Source: Promethearchaeota archaeon (GTDB lineage: Archaea > Asgardarchaeota > Lokiarchaeia > Sigynarchaeales > SOKP01). From it: a DNA stretch of 8,038 bases. Shown here piece after piece: positions 1 to 7,100 of this stretch (position 1 is its first letter; each line of letters begins with the position of its first letter). The notes under the pieces are model-generated. The model saw only the letters and a program-made list of their open reading frames with translations. It was not told where the DNA came from and did no database searches. The position numbers were made by a program, and so were the translations under genes. The DNA is taken from contig JAHLWJ010000198.1 in NCBI GenBank assembly GCA_019057975.1, positions 1 to 8,038 on the forward strand, given 5' to 3'.

Positions 1-68
1 ACGATAAAATCACCTCCCTGGTTTTAGATGATGATAAGTTAAATGAGTGGGTAATTGAGAAAATGTGA
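1..68 (+). CDS. C-terminal tail of an upstream gene, cut by the left edge
   Basis: An open frame enters from the left edge (first complete codon at base 3) and ends at the TGA at 66-68. It encodes about 21 residues ending LNEWVIEKM, acidic and then amphipathic, as in an ordinary soluble protein C-terminus. There is too little sequence to name a family. It could be a genuine gene end or more of the gene debris that follows. The only support is frame openness to the window edge, so confidence is low. Confidence 0.35.
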   Translation, partial: DKITSLVLDDDKLNEWVIEKM

Positions 69-126
69 CAAATTGCAGCAAAGCATACTTTTTGATTATA
101 CATATAATAAGTTTATATTTCAATAA

Positions 127-368
127 AAATATTATTACTCTATTTTTTTCCTACTTTTTCTTATCTCTCTTGCCAAAACCGAAGTCTACTTCTTCCTCTA
201 TGATGACCCAGAAACAGTTATTATTGAAAATATAAGTAAAGCAGAAGTATCTATAAATATTAATACCGCGATAATTTTTAATTGCTTAATGTCTCACAAT
301 GTGATAAATTAAAGAAGACTGATATAAGAACTATAACTTTTAAAAAAATTCTAATGCTAAATTATTAA
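127..368 (+). pseudogene. Decayed N-terminal fragment of a secreted phospholipase D-like protein
   Basis: From 127 to 312 one frame reads a hydrophobic signal-peptide-like stretch (FFLLFLISLA), then KTEVYFFLYDDPETVIIENI and KAEVSININTAIIF. This resembles the start of PLD/Nuc-type proteins, which have a signal peptide, 'VYFSPDD', 'ii..I..AK.SIdIaiY.f'. The frame stops at 310-312. A second frame, 303-368, continues with DKLKKTDIRTITFKK, matching the next PLD segment (a helix followed by 'vkVRii'), which suggests a frameshift near 303-309. No ATG or GTG starts the hydrophobic part, and no catalytic HxKxxxxD motif remains. I see a truncated, frameshifted relic. The family call rests on remembered consensus and is moderate. 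It could instead be chance coding-like sequence. Confidence 0.4.
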
Positions 369-392
369 ATAAATATTTAATATTCTATAACT

Positions 393-401
393 TGATAAAA
401 T
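393..401 (+). promoter_or_regulatory. Candidate extended -10 promoter for the riboswitch transcript
   Basis: TGATAAAAT at 393-401 fits an extended -10 element (TG, one base, then TAAAAT, one mismatch from TATAAT). Transcription would start near 408, about 15 bases before the first riboswitch helix. No good -35 is visible. A competing reading, TTGATA (392-397) with TATATG (416-421), would start inside the first aptamer helix and is less attractive. Confidence 0.3.
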
Positions 402-423
402 TTAATATTGTAACCTATATGAA

Positions 424-522
424 GGTAACAGGAGATATCTTTTCTTTTCAAAAAAAGAGAAAAGAAGCCGAAGAGGCAAGATACCAAAAGTATCCAAACT
501 TTCAGGCAAAAGGACTGTTACC
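424..522 (+). promoter_or_regulatory. Glycine riboswitch aptamer I
   Basis: The closing helix P1 is perfect: GGTAACAG (424-431) pairs with CTGTTACC (515-522). Inside are GGAGAT (431-436), the core block AGCCGAAGAGGCAA (466-479) and TTTCAGGCAAAAGGAC (500-515), all in glycine-aptamer order. A UGA just upstream (420-422) and the short linker could form the leader-linker kink-turn known in tandem glycine riboswitches, but I cannot verify that fold. Confidence 0.9.
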
Positions 523-530
523 GGACAGAA

Positions 531-658
531 CTCTGGAGAGCTTTATACAAAAAAGCACCGACGGGGCAACTCCTAATCTTTAGGAAAACCCACAAGAGTT
601 TACTAAAAGAGCTATTTCCTAATCACATAGGAAGAATCTTTCAGGTAAAAGGACAGAG
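531..658 (+). promoter_or_regulatory. Glycine riboswitch aptamer II
   Basis: P1 is CTCTG (531-535) with CAGAG (654-658). The conserved GGAGAG (535-540), GCACCGACGGGGCAAC (555-570) and TTTCAGGTAAAAGGAC (639-654) are closer to consensus than in aptamer I. Internal hairpins are TCCTAA-TCT-TTAGGA (571-585) and TTCCTA-ATCACA-TAGGAA (616-633). The 3' strand of P1 overlaps the ascending arm of the following terminator. Confidence 0.92.
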
Positions 659-698
659 TAAGAGAGTAATTTAATTATTTTCTTAATCTGTCCTTTTT
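647..698 (+). terminator. Riboswitch-controlled intrinsic terminator
   Basis: AAAAGGACAGA (647-657) is the perfect reverse complement of TCTGTCCTTTT (687-697), an 11-pair stem. It extends inward with TAAGA (659-663) and TCTTA (681-685) and ends in a T run (694-698). Because it uses bases 654-657 of aptamer II's P1, the terminator and the ligand-stabilised aptamer are mutually exclusive. This is the classical transcriptional ON-switch arrangement. Confidence 0.88.
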
Positions 699-847
699 AT
701 TTTATAATTGATGAAAATCGCTTTATAAATATAAATCTATATTGAGAAAAACAATACAACAATAAAAGAAATAGCTTTTTTGTGAACTTGTGAAGCCTGA
801 CCCAAATATCTAACAGTAAAAAGTAAATAAAAAAGGAAATAAACTAT

Positions 848-2671
848 ATGACGTTGAATAATTATGAAGAAATTGTTACTAATTTTGCATCACCTACTCT
901 TGTTCTAGCGGGACCCGGTGCTGGCAAAACCCATCTCTTGACTGATAGGATCAAGCGTCTTTTGGACAACGGTACAGACAAAGGTATTATAACTGTACTT
1001 ACATTTGGAAAAGATGCAAACCAACATATGATTAATGAACTTGCTAAACCAAGCGGTTTTAATATCCCATTTGATAAACTACCTTATATTTCTACGATGC
1101 ATTCTTTAGGTTTTGAAATAGTACGTGAAAAGCCACACGACGTCAATTTACTCAAAACCGACCTCAGAGTTCAAGAGAATGAAAATGTAAAACGATTAAT
1201 GTATCGAGATGCAGCTTTAATGTTTGGTTATACTGAAGACGATAGTAAGGAAGCTCTTGAATGCAAACAATACGGTGATTGCAAAGAAAACCCCGAAGAA
1301 AAAAAATGCCAAATATGTGAGCAGTATTGGAAAATAATGTCGAAATGTAACTATGTGGACTTTGATGATCAAATCCTTTTTGCTTGTCGTATACTAGAGA
1401 AAAATCCTACTATTCTTAAAAAATATCAATTCCGTGCAAAACATTTGTTAGTTGATGAATATCAGGATATTAATACAGCACAATTTAGACTAATAGAATT
1501 GCTTAGTAGAGAATCCAGAAATGGGTTGTTTGTTGTCGGAGATGATGCTCAAAGTATCTATGGATTCCGCGGTGGCGACCCTAAATTTATCTTGCGTTTT
1601 GGAGAAGATTTCCCTGATTCAGAAATTCCACCATTACCATGTAGTTGGAGGTGTCATGAGGAAATAATGTGTGACGCTATTAAAGTTTTAAAAAAATACT
1701 ACACCGATTGGACTGGGGAACAAAAATTAGAATACAAAGTGCCAAGCGGTGAAGAACCTCAAATATGGCAAATACCTAGTGATAAAGCAGAAGCAAAAAT
1801 GGTTGCTGTAATTGCTCGGCAATTTATCCAGGAGAAAAAGAGTATTTTAATACTAGTGCCAAAGAAAGAATTTTTCCCTTTGATTACTCAAGAACTATCC
1901 AAACGAGGCATAGTATATAGTTGTCCAATAAGTTTCTTGCCTGGAAGAGTGGAAATTGCAAAGCTATTTGTAGATTGGGTAACTATTCCTTCTGATAGTT
2001 TTAAAACACGATTAGTTGTTGAAGAACTTATAAATAATGGCATAGCCAAAGTCCCAGGAGCAAGAAAGAACAAAAAATGTAATCCCGAAACTATTAAGAA
2101 ACGAATTATAGAAGAAACCGAAATTGCTAAACTATGGGAAATTGTAGATAAGAAAAACGATCTATTTTTGGTCATTAAAAATCTAAAAGATCCCAATAAA
2201 ACCCTTATAAAAATTCGGGATGGGCTTTTGAATTTAAGTGATTTATTTATTAATTTTAAAAAAGAAAAGTGCGGTGAGTTTATCAAACAGTTGGCAGTTG
2301 TATCTAGTATTTGGGTTAATCCATCAAAATTAATAGAAGATATAACCAAGATAACGGAATTACTTAATCCTCAAGGTACAACAGGTTTAGGCTGGGTACA
2401 GTTAAATACTATGAAAAAAGCCAAAGGTCTTGAGGCAGATGTTGTAATTATGGTAGGTTTAGAAGATGATATAGTGACAAATCCTAGAGGTGATCTTGTT
2501 GAAGAATCTCGTTTGTTTTATGTTTCTATGACTCGTGCAAAAGAAAAACTATTTCTCTTACATGCGTTTAAAAGACCTCGTAATATATCATATGGTGATG
2601 TCCTAATGGATAAACCAAGATCTCGGTTTCTTGATATTATAGGTAGGAAAAGTGAATGGAAAAGGATATAA
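848..2671 (+). CDS. UvrD/Rep-type superfamily 1 DNA helicase with a four-cysteine insert
   Basis: A 607-residue ATP-dependent 3'-5' DNA helicase or translocase of the UvrD/PcrA/Rep family, cytosolic. Visible motifs are Walker A GPGAGKT (22-28), Ia LTFGKDA (51-57), Walker B LVDEYQD (201-207), III GDDAQSIYGFRGGDP (231-245), V TMKKAKGLE (521-529) and VI LFYVSMTRAKE (556-566). It is shorter than PcrA/UvrD (about 720 residues) and lacks their C-terminal extension. Unusual features are a cysteine cluster, C139-x5-C145-x8-C154-x2-C157, just before the conserved DFDDQ (171-175), suggesting a zinc or Fe-S site; motif V with Lys523 in place of the usual His; motif IV reading CSWRC (265-269) rather than NYR; and an N-terminus with Glu7 about where the Q-motif Gln belongs. 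The ATG at 848 follows AAAAGGA (831-837), and an in-frame stop lies just upstream at 824-826. The upstream riboswitch may control it. Helicase family is certain; a role in defence or repair is inferred. No Gabija GajA-type partner is visible. Confidence 0.95.
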   Translation: MTLNNYEEIVTNFASPTLVLAGPGAGKTHLLTDRIKRLLDNGTDKGIITVLTFGKDANQHMINELAKPSGFNIPFDKLPYISTMHSLGFEIVREKPHDVNLLKTDLRVQENENVKRLMYRDAALMFGYTEDDSKEALECKQYGDCKENPEEKKCQICEQYWKIMSKCNYVDFDDQILFACRILEKNPTILKKYQFRAKHLLVDEYQDINTAQFRLIELLSRESRNGLFVVGDDAQSIYGFRGGDPKFILRFGEDFPDSEIPPLPCSWRCHEEIMCDAIKVLKKYYTDWTGEQKLEYKVPSGEEPQIWQIPSDKAEAKMVAVIARQFIQEKKSILILVPKKEFFPLITQELSKRGIVYSCPISFLPGRVEIAKLFVDWVTIPSDSFKTRLVVEELINNGIAKVPGARKNKKCNPETIKKRIIEETEIAKLWEIVDKKNDLFLVIKNLKDPNKTLIKIRDGLLNLSDLFINFKKEKCGEFIKQLAVVSSIWVNPSKLIEDITKITELLNPQGTTGLGWVQLNTMKKAKGLEADVVIMVGLEDDIVTNPRGDLVEESRLFYVSMTRAKEKLFLLHAFKRPRNISYGDVLMDKPRSRFLDIIGRKSEWKRI

Positions 2672-2727
2672 GAAGAAAAAAGCGTAATTGACACATCTTA
2701 ATATGATACAGTGAACGGTTGTACTAA

Positions 2728-2832
2728 CTCAATAATTCGATAATTTTTTGCGGAAAACCTATAGGAGCTAAGGAGTTTCTTAACCGGATGAGTGAAACTT
2801 TAGGTATTACCATAGATAGACGTCCTAAATAG
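2728..2832 (+). pseudogene. C-terminal relic of a RAYT/IS200-like transposase, copy 1
   Basis: From 2752 the frame reads GKPIGAKEFLNRMSETLG and ends with IDRRPK and a TAG (2830-2832). RAYT-type (REP-associated tyrosine, Y1/IS200-like) transposases typically end 'GRPLGSEEFIxxLExxLGrrLxPxxRGRP', so the match covers the last part of that family. Upstream the frame is open only from 2728 (stop TAA at 2725-2727), with no start and no catalytic HUH or Tyr motifs. It cannot be functional. The family call is from recalled consensus, supported by the second copy encoding the same tail. Confidence 0.6.
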
Positions 2833-2843
2833 GATGTGTCTAT
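2816..2843 (+). terminator. Terminal hairpin of transposon relic 1, possible weak terminator
   Basis: ATAGAC (2816-2821) pairs with GTCTAT (2838-2843), and TCCT (2823-2826) with AGGA (2831-2834), leaving a small bulge and an AAAT loop. A T-rich stretch follows (TTATCTAATTTTT). It lies at the end of the transposase relic, where IS200/RAYT elements carry a hairpin. It could separate the helicase transcript from the nuclease-like gene; activity is inferred. Confidence 0.4.
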
Positions 2844-2915
2844 TTATCTAATTTTTAGTAAAATACTATAAAAAGTGTATTTATAATGTTATGCACAAAG
2901 GGGAATAATTATTTA

Positions 2916-3758
2916 ATGGTATCAACTGCTGAAATTATCGAAAGTTATAAGTGTTTCTTAGAGGTAAAATATCCAACCCATTACAAAAGTTATTGTACTC
3001 GCTTAAAGAATAAACCTGAAAGCGCAAAGGCTGAAGCTGTTACTTTTTCAATATTGAGATCTAATTTTAATGATGTGAAGTTGGCTGAAGACATAAGAAC
3101 GGGGGGTGCCGACTTCATCTGTAGTTCAAATGATGTTACATTTATAGTTGAAGTAACATGTATTGAGACTGAATCAGTAGTTACTCAGTCTGGCTGGAAA
3201 AACAAAGTACCTCATACTCCAAATAAGACTGCTTTCTCTTTTGGGATGATAACTCATATGTTGCGGACAAAAGTATCCAGTAAAGCTGCTCAATTATCTG
3301 GCTATAACCTTCCTAGAATTTTAATAATTACGAGTGAACATATAGGTGCTGATTTCCTATTGGGTCCTCGTGGTGCCGAAATTTTACTGACAAGTGATAA
3401 TAAAATTAAAGTTCCAATTGGAAAACCAATTAGAAAGGTCGTCTTAACAACTGATTTAAAAGATTCTGTTTTTTTTAGATTTAAGAATGGCTCTTTGGAA
3501 TCATGTAGAAAGAGTATTTCGGTAATTCTTCTTCTCAGTATTTTTACTGATAAGTCACTAATTTGCGGCATTTTGCATCCTGATCCGCAGTATGTTTTTC
3601 CCATTAAACTTCTTCCTTCAGTTCCATTCTTAAGACTGAAAAAATGGCCTCCTGAAAACAATAAAATCGAAATTGAATGGGTAATTAATACCCCAAAAGA
3701 AGAGGAATTTTATCATCGAAAGATAACATTTAAAAACGAAGAATTAAAAAGTATATAA
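2916..3758 (+). CDS. Unknown protein with PD-(D/E)XK nuclease-like pattern
   Basis: A 280-residue soluble protein that I do not recognise by name. Residues 38-81 follow the restriction-endonuclease-like order: a helix with Glu40 (KAEAVTFSIL), GGADF with Asp66, then FIVEVT with Glu79 and Thr81. A later K-A-A-Q-L (123-127) followed by PRILIIT (133-139) is the 'KxxQ...P.ilii' segment often seen after this core. The expected catalytic Lys is replaced by Thr (E-V-T rather than E-x-K), so it may be a variant or inactive nuclease, and the fold call is tentative. I chose ATG 2916 because AAAGGGGA (2897-2904) precedes it. An upstream in-frame ATG at 2886 would add ten residues but has no ribosome-binding site. 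It stands alone between two transposon relics, 244 bases after the UvrD-like gene, so it may have been inserted or trapped there. A role as the nuclease partner of a neighbouring helicase is inference. Confidence 0.85.
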   Translation: MVSTAEIIESYKCFLEVKYPTHYKSYCTRLKNKPESAKAEAVTFSILRSNFNDVKLAEDIRTGGADFICSSNDVTFIVEVTCIETESVVTQSGWKNKVPHTPNKTAFSFGMITHMLRTKVSSKAAQLSGYNLPRILIITSEHIGADFLLGPRGAEILLTSDNKIKVPIGKPIRKVVLTTDLKDSVFFRFKNGSLESCRKSISVILLLSIFTDKSLICGILHPDPQYVFPIKLLPSVPFLRLKKWPPENNKIEIEWVINTPKEEEFYHRKITFKNEELKSI

Positions 3759-3833
3759 TCCACTGGTGGAATAGGATTGGCAAGACGAAAATAGGGACAG
3801 ATGTACTAGCTCAATAATTAGGTAACTTTTGGC

Positions 3834-3938
3834 GGACAACCTAAAAGGTCTGATGAGTTTCTTAACCAGATGGTCGAGGCTTTAGGTATTATTATATATA
3901 GACATCCCAAAGGAAGAACTCGTAAAATGAAAAGCTAA
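3834..3938 (+). pseudogene. C-terminal relic of a RAYT/IS200-like transposase, copy 2
   Basis: The frame reads GQPKRSDEFLNQMVEALG and then a basic tail, HPKGRTRKMKS, before TAA (3936-3938). The SDEFL core and the basic GRxRK end match the C-terminus of RAYT/IS200-like transposases ('GRPLGSDEFL...LG...RGRPRK'). It preserves the basic tail lost from copy 1. The frame is blocked upstream by a TAG and has no start or catalytic domain, so it is a non-functional remnant. The two relics encode recognisably the same peptide despite many base changes, which argues they were once coding. Confidence 0.65.
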
Positions 3939-3948
3939 ACCATAAAAA

Positions 3949-3969
3949 AAATAGGATATGTTCCTATTT
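3949..3969 (+). terminator. Terminal hairpin of transposon relic 2, possible weak terminator
   Basis: AAATAGGA (3949-3956) is perfectly complementary to TCCTATTT (3962-3969) around a 5-base loop, TATGT. The stem is AT-rich and has only a short T run, so it is more plausible as the element's end hairpin than as a strong terminator. An A run upstream (3944-3951) could help on the opposite strand. Confidence 0.4.
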
Positions 3970-4106
3970 AAATTATAAGTGTCTAATTGTTTTCTTTATA
4001 GTATGGTTTATTTTTAAAGGTTACTCTATAACATACAGAAGAATCCAATAGAAATAAAACCATAAATAAATTATAAAATTTAATAATGTAAAAAGGTGAA
4101 AAAACT

Positions 4107-7100
4107 ATGTTTAATAAATTAATTCCTTCTCATATAAAAAAAGTGGAGTCATTAAATTATAATAATATTATTTTAGTTTACAAAGGCTTCCCAATTAAGT
4201 TTTTAATTGAATTGAGTAACGCTTTCCCTTTTTTAAATGATAAAAATACAATAATTGAACAAAATAAAATTAATTTAAGAAGTATTTGGGAAAATAGACG
4301 AGAATTAATTATAAAAATACTTAATAAAAATAAAGATATTCATATTTTAACTTATGAAGAATTTAATTTAGTATTCAAAAATTTGCCAGATTTACGCTTA
4401 TTTAAAGGACAAATTATTGTTTTTGAAAATAACCTGTTCGATGATTATCCAAATCAATCAACGGAAATTTTTGTAGATATCGAGCAGTGTATTGAAAACG
4501 ATGATTTAAATTTCAAAGAAAATAATCTATTCTCAGAATTTTACTCTGATTCCTCATTTTATAAAGGTGTTAATTTAATTAGATATAAAAATATTAATTT
4601 TAATGAATTTAAAAATGTAGAGATAACACCCTTTTTTGATAAAGAAATCATTAATTTTTCCTTACAATACGATGAAATAGAACCAGATGCAGTTTTAAGT
4701 GATGATGTAATAATATTTCCATCACCCGATTCCTATCTCGATATAGAGCTTCAAATATTTAGGGAAGATAAAATAACAAAATTACAATTAGTAGTTAATA
4801 ATATTGCAATATTATCCAACAAAGAATATGAAGAGAAATTAAAAAGATTAAAAATATTAAGTTATATTTTTAAAGAAAATAAAATTGAATTAAAAATATC
4901 TGTAAAGAAAAAAATATTTAAAAAAGAATATAGACATGAATTTGAAAATATCTTATATGAATATTGGAAAAGCGATGATTTTAGGGAATTAATTTTCTAT
5001 AAACATCCTGAAATAGATAAAGAAAAAGATATTATTAGCCAGGGTTCAATTATAGAAGAAATAGTAAGGCAAAGTGAAAAAGCATGTAAAGAAGGGAAAA
5101 ATAGCTTTAATGATATTTTTCTTACTGCACCTACTGGTTCTGGAAAGTCTATACTTTTCCAGATACCCGCAATATATTTAGCAAATACGTATAAAATGGT
5201 AACAATAGTAGTATCTCCTTTAAAATCTTTAATGGTAGACCAGGTTGAATCATTAAAAAATAGAGGAGTAAATTGCGCAACTTTTATTAATTCTGATATT
5301 TCATTATTAGAAAGAGAGAATATAATTGAAAAGATAATAGACGGGACAATATCAATTCTGTATTTATCTCCGGAATTATTATTGTCATATAATTTAAAAC
5401 ATTTTATTGGAGATAGAAAAGTAGGGTTATTAGTTATTGATGAAGCTCATTTAGTAACAACATGGGGAAGGGATTTTAGAGTAGATTATTGGTATTTAGG
5501 AAATTATATTAGAAAGCTACGCAAATATAGTGAATACGCATTCCCAGTTTTTGCATTAACAGCGACCGCTGTTTTTATGGGAGAAAACGATATCGTTTTT
5601 CAGACTGTAGAAAGTTTACATATGCAAACCCCCACGCTATTTATTGGCAATGTAGTCAGAAAGAATATAAATTTTGAAATAGGGAAATTCAAATATAAAG
5701 GTAGTCATGAAATAAGCAAAATAGAAAGAACTAAATATATAATTCAAAAGAATATTGATAACCGTATAAAGACAATAGTATATTTCCCATGGATTACACA
5801 AATTAAAAGTGTAATAAATGAGCTTGATACTGAATATACAGAAAAAATAGGCGAATATTATGGTGATTTAGATAAAACTAGAAAACAAATTGTTTTAGAA
5901 AAATTTCAAAATGGCGAAATATTGATAATCCTCGCAACTAAAGCATTTGGAATGGGAGTTGATATACAGGATATTAAAGTAATTTATCATCATGCACCTT
6001 CTGGTAATTTATTAGATTATATTCAAGAAATTGGCAGAGCTGCGCGAGAAGAAAATATTACGGGTATAGCAAAAACAGATTTTTGTGAAAAAGATTTAAA
6101 ATTTACTAGGATTCTACATGGCTTATCTTCTATTAAACAATACCAAATAAAATTTGCGTTGAAAAAAGTATGGGATATTTATTCATATAAAAAAAGTCAA
6201 AATTTCTTGGCTTCTATAGATGATTTTGGTTTTATTTTTAGTGACCAAATTAAAGATTTAGAAACGAAAGTAAAAAGTACTTTAATGTTATTAGAAAAGG
6301 ATTTAATTAAAAAATATAACTATAATGTGATTCTTGCCAGACCCAAGAGTTTGTTTTCTGAAGTATTTGCATGTGTGCCCGAAAAAATTGAGAAACAATT
6401 TTTAAATAAATATGGAATGTCTTGTCATAAAGTAAGTGCGATAAAAGAAAATTATCGAGCTGGTTTCGGTAAGAAACCTACTACTATCCAAGATATTGGA
6501 AATATTTATCAAATAGAGTTGAATAAAATATGGGAAAAATATTTTGTCGAAGAAAGTTTTCCTATGGTAAAAAGAAAATTTTTTGAAAGAAAATTATTTT
6601 GTGATTTCGCTGAAAACATTGTACCCCGCTATAGGTTAACTATTAATTTAAATCAATCGAAAAATGAAACAATGACAAAAATTGAGGAATATTTTACTAA
6701 AATTGATAATGTTTTTAAAAAGATACAAGGAAAGTTTTTTACAAAAGTGCAACTATTAAATTTATTAAAAGAAGATTTTGAAGATGAAATTTTTCGAAGA
6801 AGAATTGTTGATTTAATTTTAAATCTATATACTTCCCCTAGTGAGTGGGGTGAAACTGGTAAAGGCCTAAAATTTGATACTTTTTTACAATCTAAAAGAG
6901 TTGAGTCTGGAGATCTATCATTTAGGGTTGTAAACCGAGCTTACATCAAAATAAAATCTTTAGTTCTTGGTAAGCTTAGTTCAATGTTTAAAGATGAAAA
7001 TGTTTTAAAATATTGCAAATATATAGCAACGGATGATAAAGAAAGCGAATTCCGTATAAAAATATCATACTTATTAGAGTCTTTTAATTTAGGCAATTAT

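Larger units (their letters stand above)
424..698 (+). promoter_or_regulatory. Tandem glycine riboswitch with terminator expression platform
   Basis: Two glycine-binding aptamers lie head to tail, separated by a linker of about 8 bases (523-530), followed by an intrinsic terminator. Each aptamer has the conserved glycine-riboswitch blocks: GGAGA, then CCGA-GG-GCAA, then TTTCAGG-AAAAGGAC. The closing helix of aptamer II uses CAGAG (654-658), and most of that segment is also the ascending arm of the terminator. Glycine binding should therefore hold this strand in the aptamer and allow read-through (an ON switch). In known cases these switches control glycine cleavage operons or glycine/alanine transporters. 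Here the next gene is a UvrD-type helicase 150 bases after the terminator, so either the original target is lost or the switch has been co-opted. Identification is strong; function at this locus is inferred. Confidence 0.93.
2720..2846 (+). repeat. Decayed transposon 3' end, copy 1 (direct repeat of 3802-3970)
   Basis: From TGTACTAACTCAATAATT (2720) to the hairpin region, this stretch is about four-fifths identical over some 109 bases, without gaps, to 3802-3910. It then jumps to the terminal AAATAGGATGTG/TCTATTTA block, lacking about 40 bases present in copy 2. Both copies are in the same orientation and bracket the nuclease-like gene. This looks like two relics of one element family whose 5' parts are gone. 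Confidence 0.75.
3802..3970 (+). repeat. Decayed transposon 3' end, copy 2 (direct repeat of 2720-2846)
   Basis: This same-strand copy starts at TGTACTAGCTCAATAATT and runs to the AAATAGGATATG/TTCCTATTTA hairpin. It is longer than copy 1 because it keeps about 40 bases coding for the basic transposase tail. The flank just upstream, AAAATAGGGACAG (3788-3800), resembles the terminal hairpin sequence of the element and may be part of its other end brought close by an internal deletion. This copy occupies most of the 348-base gap before the RecQ-like gene. Confidence 0.75.

Noticed and set aside
392..583. 63-codon open frame on the + strand
   Set aside because: It lies across both aptamers of the glycine riboswitch, whose pairing and conserved blocks fully explain the sequence. 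It has no ribosome-binding site at its TTG/ATG region and shows no protein-like pattern.
1888..2349. 153-codon open frame on the - strand
   Set aside because: It lies entirely inside the UvrD-like helicase gene, antisense to it, and its translation is low-complexity Ser/Leu/Phe sequence with no recognisable family.
848..2671. Gabija GajB assignment for the UvrD-like helicase
   Set aside because: GajB normally follows an OLD-family ATPase/TOPRIM GajA gene. The upstream sequence holds only a riboswitch and gene debris, and the four-cysteine insert is not a GajB feature I know.
2688..2707. TTGACA and TATGAT as a strong promoter before the nuclease-like gene
   Set aside because: The two boxes are only 8 bases apart, far from the required 16-18, and the position that would be correct (2711-2716, GTGAAC) is not a -10 box.
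2886..2915. ATG 2886 as the start of the nuclease-like protein
   Set aside because: No ribosome-binding site precedes it, while AAAGGGGA within this stretch is placed to serve the ATG at 2916. It remains possible.
3302..3661. 119-codon open frame on the - strand
   Set aside because: It is antisense to and wholly inside the nuclease-like gene, with no ribosome-binding site or family resemblance.
3759..3770. TCCACTGGTGGA as an operator or terminator after the nuclease-like gene
   Set aside because: The arms are only five bases with a two-base centre, with no T run and no second copy, so chance is sufficient explanation.
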